A stretch of 64,000 bases of DNA from Ceratothoa steindachneri (lineage: Eukaryota; Arthropoda; Malacostraca; Isopoda; Cymothoidae): assembly GCA_963969495.1 (NCBI GenBank), contig OZ018320.1:78675313-78739312 (forward strand), given 5' to 3'. Below the pieces are notes generated by a model. The model made no database searches. It was given only the letters and a program-made list of their open reading frames with translations, and was not told the origin of the DNA. Position numbers and translations under genes: made by a program. Positions 52,001-61,788 of this stretch are shown here, piece after piece (within the stretch, counting starts at the first letter, position 1; the number at the start of each line of letters is the position of its first letter).

Positions 52001-52753
52001 GGCGCTGCGTCTGTCTTCACGGCCGAGCTGGTGGCAATACACCACTCGGTACGGGAGATTACGCGACGTGCCCGGTTCGGAGAACGGATTGTGATCTATA
52101 GCGACTCACAAAGCGCCCTGAGTGCTCTCGGGGTATTGGAATCTCCGCATCCCCTGGTTCGCGATATCCGTGACGCCACGGTTTTGGCGAGCCGGGCAGA
52201 TGTCGAGATTATCTTCTGCTGGGTTCCTGGACATGTAGGAATTGCGGGGAATGAGCGCGCCGATGAGGGCGCCAAAGAGTCCGCGAGGACTCTGCGACCG
52301 GACCAGCGTTTCGCTCTTCCTCACACCGACTACATGGCAGGAATACGGGCAGCTCTTCGGACTGCTTGGCAAAGAAGATGGGAGACGGTCGAAGGGAACT
52401 TAAAGTTGCGTGCCATTGCGCCGCGACTGTTCCCATGGATCTATCCCCCAATGCCGCGGCGGCTTCAGGTTGCTTTCTGTCGTCTTCGAATCGGACACAC
52501 TCGTGTGACGCATCGCTACTTGATGGAGCGCTCGCATGCGCCCTATTGCAACGACTGCGTCCTCCCCCAGACTGTTCGGCATATTCTTGTCGAATGTCCC
52601 AGTCTGGGTGATCTTCGCGCACGATACCTGTCTCGGTACCGGGATGGGCGGGGTCGCTACCGCCTGTCCCTTGTACTCGGGACGAGTGCGTGCACCATGA
52701 CTGGTGGACTTATTGACTTTTTTGGGGAGGCCGGCCTTCTCCCCTTTATTTAA
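48970..52753 (+). pseudogene. Y4 ORF2: endonuclease, RT, RNase H, zinc motif
   Basis: AP endonuclease (about 49090-49740): FLQWNCHGLRANWDEL, FLQETMLG, LLLGDLNGRHPLW, HGSDHFPIQISF. RT (about 50530-51230): SAQCGFRKFHSTSDAL, motif A VFFDLEKAYDTAWRYG, motif [17 protein letters not shown], motif C LATLYVDDLSISF. RNase H (about 51910-52290): VYTDGSKSQEGVGFH, FTAELVAIHHSV, IVIYSDSQSAL, WVPGHVGIAGNERADE. Zinc motif: YCNDCVLPQTVRHILVEC. TGA codons at 49921 and 50467 interrupt frame 1, with arginine codons there in Y2. A 50-bp deletion at about 51286 shifts the frame. All catalytic residues I can identify remain. Confidence 0.95.
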
Positions 52754-52929
52754 AGTTCTTTTTTTGTTATTGTTTTGTTTGTAGGTTGCACTCTCCTGCA
52801 CCGGGGTGAGGGGGACCTCCCCCCGCTGCCGGAGATTGCTTCGATTGTTAAGTTTTTCCACTTTATATCATTGTTAAGTTTTCATATTTTTACTTTAAAG
52901 TAGCCTAGTTCTAGGCTGTCGTGTTTTTC

Positions 52930-52958
52930 GGCGACTTATGCCCAAGTGGTTTGTTGCC
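52930..52958 (+). promoter_or_regulatory. 3'-terminal hairpin of Y4
   Basis: GGCGAC pairs with GTTGCC, one pair being G-U. A second palindrome, AGCCTAGTTCTAGGCT, lies at about 52901-52916. Confidence 0.5.
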
Positions 52959-52993
52959 AGATGTGCTCCATAAAATTAAAAAAAAAAAAAAAA

Positions 52994-53005
52994 TCTTTTC
53001 TGCCA
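52994..53005 (+). repeat. Y4 right target-site duplication
   Basis: TCTTTTCTGCCA, identical to 45365-45376. Confidence 0.95.
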
Positions 53006-53006
53006 C

Positions 53007-55480
53007 TTTCTTTACAAACTTCTCGCCCATCTCTTGAACGGATGCTAATTTTGTAGGCTAGTCGCCGAAACAGCTTTCATCCACTCACTTATTATGAGAG
53101 GATGTGTGGGCGTCACGTCCCTTATCTTTTGGCTCCATTTGAGGGGTTGGTGGTAACATGCTTCCACTCTATCCAACCTTTACACCTGTCATCAACGTTT
53201 GGCCACCAGGCTTGAAAGTGGGGTCCAAGTGGCGCCGAGCAGCTTCAATTGGTACCCTCTGCGCTCGCTCCGTATCGGGCAACAGGAGTGATCGTGTCCC
53301 CGATGTCCGAATATGAGGGGAGAATAAAAAAAAAATAATGGGTAACCTCTTGACCTACTCCAAGTAAAGGGGCTTTTGGGGGCTTGTCCCTTTCTTGTGC
53401 GGTGCCCCGCTCCCCCACGTAAATTTTTTCAGATGCGTCTTCACAAAAGCAGGAGGAGGAGGCTCACCTGCTCTCGAAGGGAGTTGGGAACGTTGGTGTA
53501 CCTCCTTGAAAAGCAGATTCCTTTGGGCTACCAACTTCTTTGTTTTAAAGCTTGAGAATATCTGGGGGGGGGGCTATGTTCCCCAGGGGCTCCCGATTAG
53601 TGTGTCTGTGCTGGTGCCCAGGATATTCGGATGTAGGCGCTGGGCTGCGAGCACTGGCCGTCCCCCAACCGGAGTTTCCACCTCGGCAGGCCCCAGACAT
53701 GACCCAAGATACCTCGAGGGATTGGTCCCTATGGAGGTCCACCCCTAGATGGATTAGAACCCCGACAATGGGAGTAGGGTGGCCCCTCCCTAGGACTAGA
53801 TTAAGCCTTGGCAGGAACAACCGCCAAGTCAGATCCTACTCCTGGTCAAGTAGTGCCCCTTGTAGACTTTTCCCTGGTACCTTGGAGGAGCAGCACGCCC
53901 TCATGTTCCCATTGCCCCTAGTAGTCTTAAACTACATTGAGACTTCCTGGGCTTTATCCTTACAAGACCTTTTCATTTTACACTTTTATCCCTATTTTCT
54001 TGATGGCCTCTTCTTACATATTTTCTTGGTTGGCGGGTAATTTTTCAAGCCTCCTTCGTCCATCCATCCCTAGTTGAGGCCAGGAGGTGAGATGGGGAGC
54101 TGGTTCACCCGCCCTCTTGGCTCCGGTTGGAGTGGTAGGTTTAACATGTCTGTATTCTTTGTACCATTTTATTCTACTTCCCTTCCTCCTTTATAATATT
54201 TATCCTTATTTATCCTTGCTGCGGCTGACATCTGGAGGATTGTGTACCTTCCTGGTCCCAATACTCGCAGTTTTCCTTCCCGCCCCCATTGCGTGCAGCA
54301 GGAACTGCGGCCATATATCTTCTGCGCATTTTCACCTTTTTTTTTTACAGATATCTCCTTACAAAATCTCTGGTCTATGCCTTCGTTGGTTTGTGCTTTA
54401 AATTCGAGGGTAATCAAAAGATCGCCGAGTGCATAGGGCAAGAAGAGGGGGGGGTCCCACAGGGAGGTGTCCGCCTCCCTTTTTTGCCGTAACCAGTAAG
54501 GGTATCATCTCCGTGCTACCGGAAGATGTTCTTGCCACGTCTAAGTCGACTACTTTTCGATATCTTTTGTTGCGGTTTGGATATCCACCCTGTATCCTGT
54601 ATCTCGTGATGTCGAAACGCATGGGTTTCAGTTTTCGTCAGCCAAACCAAGGTCGTGCACTTCTGCCGCTGTCACAAGTATCCCCTTCCAACACGGACCT
54701 GTTCCTAAATGGGGCTGGCCCAGGCGTGGGGACTCGCATCGATTCTTTGCTCTTTAATTCAACTGACGCCACACCTTGGAGACGCACATTCGGAGATTTA
54801 GGGTGTCGTGCACCTACTCTCCGCCCTGTAGTCTTCAGTACATGGGGTATAGCTAGGGTTACTCTAATTATATTTTACTGTGACTCTTTCTAGACTTGAG
54901 TACGGGTGCAAGATTTACTCTTCTGTACCCTAAAGTCAATTGTGTAAGATTGATTCAATCTACCATGTCGATCTCCAGGAGGGAAGTGGTGCCTTTCACA
55001 CGCCTAATATAGAGAGCCTTCTTGTCACGCTGGAGAGGTGCCACTAGTTTTTCTCTATGCGCAGTGCTCGATATTCTTGTACGCGCCGGCTCACCGTCTT
55101 CCCCATTAGCCAGTCTTTTAAATCGCTTGCAGCCAAACATGACTATTCCTTTGTTACCGATGGACGCCAATCATGTCATAAACCTTTCTGGTTGAGGGCC
55201 AAGAACTACTACGAGAGTTTATTTTAACTATAGGCCCTGGAGCGCTGATGGTTCTGCCCAGGCTGACATCCTGTAAGATACCACATGTGAAAATTTGTCG
55301 CCAAGCCTCCGCTTCTAAAGCTTCCACACTTCTGGAAGTGGACCTCAGGGGGTTACCCTGCGTATACTGATACTCCTGGTACTTGGAGGATGGAGGAGTG
55401 GCACGTCCTCCAGGCCACAGTGCTAATAAGGAAGGCTTGGCTCACTAAGTTGACTTGAACTATTTGACAGGGTTTGGGGA
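53007..55480 (+). mobile_element. Degenerate I-like copy O5, with a different leader
   Basis: Its start (TTCTTTACAAACTTCTCGCC) and several later blocks match 19436-20453, not the Y-type leader. From about 54420 it follows ORF2 in decayed form: EEGGVPQG at about 54440, a 'CGGAAGATGTTCTTGCCACG' block where YVDD is lost, a SVxxxTFGD-like region at about 54780 and a connector to about 55330. No frame is longer than about 160 codons. It lacks gag and endonuclease. Confidence 0.6.
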
Positions 55481-58130
55481 AGCTCAAGACTCACAGGAGA
55501 TATCCCTGGAAGGTGGTCATGATACCGTTCCTGGAGCTTCTTAAGTCTGACCCCAGTAAGGAGGCCAGCAACACTAGAGTTCGGCTCCCTCGCCTTTGCC
55601 CAAGGCTGGACGGTGCGCTTCTGGAAGTCGTGTCTTTCCAAACGACGAGGGACCACGCCCCCAAATCTCTCCACCAGCCAAAGGTTTTTCAGGTAGGAGG
55701 AGACTAAGATTCGTGCGACGAGCAATGCCGCCTCCAGTAAGCCTTCGAAAGCAACAGCGCATTCTGATTCTGCGGTCAATAGTCCCAGTAACGCTACAGC
55801 CATTCCCGCGAGGGTCGCCACATCTCCTTGGAGCTAGGCCTGGACGAGATTTTCCTTCAATGGAATTGCTATGCACTCCAATCCAACGGGGAGGAGCTGC
55901 GGAGGCTGATCGATTCCCGCTCTCCTCTAGCTATTCTCTTTCAGGAGACCATGTTGGGCACGTGTCCCTGCCCACACCATCGTGGTATAAGGGTTTTGCA
56001 ACCCCACTACCACGGGTTCGAGGCCGGGTAGATGGACCTGCGATTTACACCCGACATGTCTCAATTCTCCTCTTACTTTAAATACTTCGTCTCAGGCAGT
56101 GTCAGTGCAGCTACGCCTGGATAGGTAAACTTTCATTTCAACCAAATTCCGGTGTCAGCTGATCAATGTGGCGAACTTCCGCTGCGTCGTGGCACGGTTG
56201 CTTAGGCCCTTTCTTCTCCTAGGGGATCTTGACGATAGGTACCCTCTCACTGGCGACTACACGATCAATCAAAGGGGTCCTTGCCGACCTATTGGTAGAG
56301 CTGTAGATCGTGGTCGTAAATATGGATAAATTCCCCCATCACTCTGAGAACCGCTTCATTTTCTTAGCTAGATCACCTTTTTGTTAGTGATCACTTTCCC
56401 ATTCATATATCTTGTTCTGGGCCGCTGCCGCCGCAGAAATCGACTCCGGTACTTGGAATGGGCGTGGTTGCCTGTATTTCAGGAAATCACTGATTTCTCT
56501 TATCTGTCTAGGAGTTTCGGTCGGTTGATGAAGCTGCCGTCGAGTTCTTCTCTGGCGTCTTCATCGGTGTGGGCCTGGCAAATATTCCGAGAACGGTTGG
56601 AAGTTTTGTACACCGTCCGCTTCTTTAGTGTGAGGCGGCCCTTAGAAAGAAGCGATATGCCTATATGCGCTAGTAGGCCGGCCGAACGATTTTACTGTCT
56701 GCGAATTTCGCCGAGCCAGGGATAGGTTCCGGTTTGTTTCGAAACACGCACGCTGCCCTTTTTGGCGTGCTTACGTGTCTACTAGTGGGAACATTCCACT
56801 TGCATAAGTGTGAAAGTGCATCAGGACTCGGAGCAAGTTCTCGCTTCTCGCAGAACCCCCTCCCTTTCGTCCCGGAAGACAGGACTACAACCTCGGACAC
56901 CGTCTGTGGCGGAGTCCGTGGCCGCTTTCTTCGCATTCTCTAACCGGGATGCTGCTCTGCCAGCATTTAAAGCACATCGTGATGTCGCTGATGGCCGGTG
57001 ACGGTGCTTTGCTTCAAGAGGTGGGTAACTCTTTAGCTACCTCTTCCCGCAAAGAGAACTACGTTTCGCTCTCGCTTCATGCCCGGATACTGCCCATGGT
57101 CCGGACGATATCCTGCACGTCATGCTTCGATATTTGGGTAAGCAAGGCATGCCCTTTCTCCTAGCTTTGTTTACCAAGATCTGGATGAAGGGTATCCTTA
57201 CAGATTCCTAGCGAATGGCTAGTATTTTCTCCATCAACGCGCACCTGCATGAAGTTAAAGAAATTGAGCGGAACCAGTCAGGATAGAGTAATGTCTCCTG
57301 CACAGTGCGTCTTTCGTAAGTTCAACTCTCTTCGGATGCTCTGCTTCGTTTCAAAATGCTATCTGTGAGGCCTTCCATTCTAGATAGCATTCGCCAAAGC
57401 GTTTATGATATGGAAAAGGCCTACGAGAATGCATGGTTATACGGTATCATTTAGACCCTCCAAACCATGGGGGAAGAGGGGATGCCTCCCAATTTTCTTT
57501 TTTGAGTTCCAAGATCGTCGATTGCCTGTGCGATTGGGGAGAGCGCTATCAGGTCCAATAGGGCAGGATGAGGGTGTCCCTCATTGAAGTGCCCTCAGTG
57601 TCACTTTCTTTGACTTAAGCTTCAACGGTATCACCTTGGTGGTCCCTAAAATGTTATCGCTATGCTCTATGTAATCGACCTTTCAATCTCTTTTGGTACG
57701 ACTTAGAACGTCAACTCTAACAAGCATTGAACTTCTCTCGCTATGCCAAAACGCACGAATTTCGATTTTCTTTGCCTAAGACTAAAGTGGTACACTTCTG
57801 TCGTCATCCACAGCTACACCACGGCCCTCACTTCTACCTAAATGAGGCTCGCGTGGATGTAGTAGAATCTCACCGTTTCCTTAACTTTATCTTTGACCGG
57901 TGCCTCCTCATTTGGGAGACCCATATTCACAGCCTTGGGTCTCTTGTACCCGCGCCATGGACATTCTTCGTTCCGTGATGTTCAGCACATGAGGTGCTGA
58001 TAGGGCTACCGGTCTGTTATTCTATCCTTACTTTGTTCTTTCGAAGCTAGTCACGAATGCGAGTTTTACACATTCTCAGCCGACCATGTATTGCCGAAGG
58101 GGGTCTATATCCACCACACACTGAATTGAG
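55480..58130 (+). mobile_element. Old I-clade copy O6 (gag end to post-RT)
   Basis: It runs from the ORF1 C-terminus (about 55490-55800) through the endonuclease start (IFLQWNCYALQSNGEELRRL at about 55845) and endonuclease tail (about 56370-56500) to the connector (about 56640-56800). RT follows with MEKAYENAWLYGI (about 57412), then a YVDD decayed to YVID (about 57668) and LPKTKVVHFCRHPQLH (about 57770). It stops around 58130 without a 3' UTR. Many frameshifts are present. Confidence 0.75.
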
Positions 58131-58418
58131 GCCTGACATGTGTACAGTGGGGTGATACTTTGTCCAATATAACCCGATTTTAGAGTCTGTTCGTCCCTTT
58201 GCAAATCATCACCCATATGCTTGTTTTGAATTTTGTAGGCTTATATTATGGGACCATTCGAATTTAGGATATTCTATTCATGTCAGTGCCTCTTGGCGCT
58301 GCAGTCCCTACTTACCTCTCAGGACTATGGCAGTGGTGTCTGGTCCAGATCTGCAAAGGGAAATAGGTGTTGTAGAGATGATGTCTCCTCAAATTAACTA
58401 GAACCCCTGTTCTTTCAG
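58131..58418. other. NPRL3 intron 6, 3' end
   Basis: Unremarkable sequence ending in the acceptor GTTCTTTCAG at 58418. Confidence 0.6.
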
Positions 58419-58516
58419 CTTGCCGGTCATCTTGTGTATTGGGGTAAAGCCTCCATTATATATCCAGTTTGTAACACCAATGTCTATACCTTAACGCCTC
58501 ACGTTTCTACAGCCAG
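58419..58516 (+). CDS. NPRL3: NPRL3, internal exon 7 (last in window)
   Basis: Ninety-eight bases, phase 0 in and two codon bases out, lie between TTCTTTCAG and [26 protein letters not shown] with [15 protein letters not shown] matches [16 protein letters not shown] and the following LCENNVYMLSPNASV. It continues directly from exon 6. The next exon should start with a residue completing the AG codon and lies beyond 64000. Confidence 0.96.
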
Positions 58517-58859
58517 GTTTGTATAGATTCTTTGTACTCAGCATACAAAAATTATTACTTGAGTAGAGACGAACATTTTTTTCATGAGTTGAATTTAACT
58601 CCTTTGGGTCTTGTTTTTTTTTTGTTTTTTTTACACCTATTATGGTTTATGCAAAAATATTGGCCAATCTACCTATCAATCACCTTAATGATATATTTGT
58701 TAAATCAAGTGTAAATGTTTTTTCTTAACCTTTTGATGTTTTAGAATGATTCCCTTCTTCCTAATCTCACCCATAACATTTTGCAAACGGAAGTGGACAA
58801 ATCATTTACATACTGAAGATCCAAGTCTTTATTTCACATACAGCAAGAAGGATTTGTTA

Positions 58860-59530
58860 GGAAAATTTCAGAATATTGTACATATCTATCAGATGGGCTT
58901 CCAGAACATACACATCCTCTCCTACCCATATTACCAATGGAGTGCGCACATACCATCTCAGATTTGGAGTGTTTTATAGTTTTACTGGTGTAGCACTCAT
59001 CATACATGTTAGAATCTTTGTCATCAACAAAATATATGTACACTCACAAGCCTCTACATTCCATCCCATCCTCATACCCACCATACTATTAGTCAAATTA
59101 TTACCCTTGTCGAGGGAGATTTCATTACCTATGACCCAATCTTGCTGGAGTTCCAAGACAGAAATTCTAGACCCACCATTGTAAAGGACTTCTTCACTCC
59201 CACGCACAAATCTTCAACACCAAGACACCTCCATAGACATCCCTCTCTGTTTGCAGAAAAGCATAGGACATGAAATACCCCTCTCACAAACAGAAGAAAT
59301 TCTGAAAATATCACTTAACCGCAACTATTAGCTAACCCAATTGTCACATTCTAGATGGATTCAATAGAACCTCACCCCTCTCGCGTACAATCCTTGCAGC
59401 AATCGACATAAACAAAGCTTTTACACAGTACCCCGAAATTTTTATGCACACGAAATTCTAAGAATCAACCCCATTCCTTAGTACCCACTTCCTCTCTTGT
59501 TTTTTAAAGACTATTTTAACTGTGACCTTA
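58860..59530 (+). mobile_element. Decayed non-LTR element, endonuclease and RT traces
   Basis: ITLVEGDF at about 59098 resembles the GDFN endonuclease motif. RTILAAIDINKAF at about 59385 resembles RT motif A, AxDxSKAFD. Everything else is broken by stops. The clade cannot be fixed. Confidence 0.45.
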
Positions 59531-59619
59531 TCTCATCTGGGAGGTTGCCATTCTTTGAGAAACCTGGCTAGCCGAGGGAAATAGAGCAATTCCTCCTCTT
59601 TCCTCCTCGCGTGGGTATT

Positions 59620-61705
59620 AATTCATCCAAGCTGCTACTGGCGAGATTCGTTCATATACTGTATCATGGAGACTCCACACGATGGGGGTGAGGGAACGCC
59701 TCCCAATCTAAATTTCTCAATTTTTGCGAGACCGATGATTACGCGTACGGATGGCGTGAGCCCTATTTGGTCCAATGGAATAGGAAGAGGGTGTCCCGCA
59801 AAGAAGTGTCCTCAGAATCGCACTATTTGCCCTGAGCATCAACGGCATCACCTCGGTGTTGCCGGAAGATGTTCTCGCTACGCTCTACGTGGACGACCTT
59901 TCAATCTCTTTTGCTGTGGCCCAGATGCCAACTCTGGAGCTTTGACTCCTCCAACCGGCATTGAACTGCATCTCTCACTATGCCGAAGCGCACAGGTTTC
60001 GGTTTTACTTGTCCAAGAATAAGGTGGTGCACGGCTCCACCCCGATCTGAACTTGTTCCTAAACTGGGTTCGCCTAAAGTGATTGATTCGCACCGTTTCC
60101 TTGGTCTTGTTTTCGACCGACGCCTCATCTGGAAGGCTCATCATCTCAATCTTAGGGTCTTTTGTACCCGCGCCATGGACATTTTTCGTTCCGTAACCTT
60201 CAGCACCTGGGATGCTGATAGGGCTACTGCCTTGCTTTTTTATTGATCCTTTGTTTGTTCAAGGCTCGACTACAGATGCGCGTTATATGCATCCGCAACC
60301 AAACGTGTATTACGGAAAGTGGACTCAATCCACCCAGCGCTCTCCGCCTGGTGACCGGTGCCTTCCTCACGTTCCCCTTTGAGAGCCAACTTGTCTATGC
60401 TGGGGAGATGCTATTTGCTCTGCGCCGTGTACAGTACATTATGCTTATGTACGCGCGAGCCCGCGCCTTCCTCAGTCGCCAACAGCTCTCACTGCATCCG
60501 CAATCGATCTCGATGGTGCTTATACAGCCTAGAGAAGCCAGTCATACCCTAATCCCTTTTGGTTTAGGGCTAGGAAACTCCTTCGAGAGCTCGGTGCCGC
60601 CTCTGGTTCTGCCCAGAACGCCACCCTGGAGGGTTCCACCTTTGACTATTTGTCGCCACCCCACTGCTCCCAAAGCTTCTATAGCGCTGGGAGTATTGCG
60701 TTCGGCTTTTTAGGAGCTCAGCTCGTGTCATGCTGGAACCGTGCCAGTGTATACGGATGGCTCCAAGTCTCAAAAGGGGGTCGGTTTCCACGCCGTATCC
60801 CCTCTGTTTGAAGTCAGCGTTACAGCCCTCGGTACGGGAGATAACGAGTCGTCCCCGCTTCGGAGGCCGAACTGTGATATTTAGCGATTCATAAATGGGC
60901 ATCGGAATCTTCACACCCCCTGTCTCGCAGTATCCGTGATACCACGGTTGCTGCGAGCCGGGTGGATGTCGAGATTATCTTCTGCTGGGTTCCTGAACAT
61001 GTAGGAATTGCGTGGAATGAGCATGATGATGAAGGCGCCAAAGATTTTGCGAGGACTGAACGACCAGACCAGACCAGCGTTTCATTCTTCCTCACACCGA
61101 CAGCTTGGCGGGAATCAGGACTGCCTTCATGGTAGCCTAGCAAAGAAGATAGGAGACGGCCGAGGGGAAGTTAAAGTTGCGCGCTATTGCTTCGAGACTG
61201 TTCCATTGCGACGACGGCTTCATGTCGCTTTCTGTCGTCTTCGAATTGTGCACATTATCGAGACCCACCGACATTTGATGGAGCGCTCGCCTGCACTTTA
61301 CTCCGATGGCTGTATTGTCCCCGAACTGTTCGGCACATTCTTGTTGAATGTCCCACTCTGGTTGATCTTAGCGCACGTTTTCTGTCCCGGGGGTCATTGC
61401 CACTTGTATCGGACGAGCGGGGCCATTCCCCTTTGTATTGGGACGGGTTCGTGTACATAGACTTGTGTATGATCTGACTTTTTAAATGAGGCTTGACTCG
61501 CCCATTTTATTTTACTCTTTGGTGTTTGTCATATGTTTTGGGGACGGAAGGGGGCCTTTTCCCAATCCCGGAGCGTGCTTCCCTTTTTTTCTTTTTCTTT
61601 TTTTGCTTTTGCTTTTTGTATTTGTTTTTTCTTTGATTGATTAAGTTTTGGTAATTTTAAATTAGCTTAGCACTATTAGGCAGTCACTAGATGTGTGCAT
61701 TAAAG
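59620..61705 (+). mobile_element. Old I-clade copy O7, 5'-truncated
   Basis: It begins within RT (the TATCATGGAGACTCCACACGATGGG block at about 59660) and keeps LATLYVDDLSISF at about 59876. It passes the TKVVHF region, the connector, RNase H (TDGSK, VEIIFCWVPEHVGIAWNE at about 60730-61025) and zinc-motif traces (VRHILVECPTLVDL at about 61330). It ends in a 3' UTR with CAGTCACTAGATG and an AAAGAAAAA tail. The frames are broken throughout. Confidence 0.8.
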
Positions 61706-61788
61706 AAAAATCATCTTTCTACGCTCACGAGATTCTACATTTGCTTTTAAGGCTGGACACAATACTAAATCATCTCTCCTACATGTAA
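61706..61788. other. Junction between O7 and the CR1 element
   Basis: It contains the 5' truncation point of the CR1 copy. No clear duplication is visible. Confidence 0.4.

Larger units (their letters stand above)
45377..52993 (+). mobile_element. I-clade copy Y4, most complete copy (7.6 kb)
   Basis: A perfect 12-bp duplication bounds it. Its order is 5' UTR, a chimeric tandem array (45892-46389), a repeated part of the 5' UTR, intact ORF1, ORF2 with RT and RNase H, 3' UTR with hairpin, and a 13-A tail. It is the only young copy that keeps the YVDD box. ORF2 carries two in-frame TGA codons and one 50-bp deletion, so it cannot make an intact protein without recoding and repair. Confidence 0.95.

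Noticed and set aside
58746..58979. Open frame after NPRL3 exon 7 as the next exon.
   Set aside because: The residues do not resemble the expected NPRL3 continuation, the phase does not fit, and the region has decayed retrotransposon motifs downstream.
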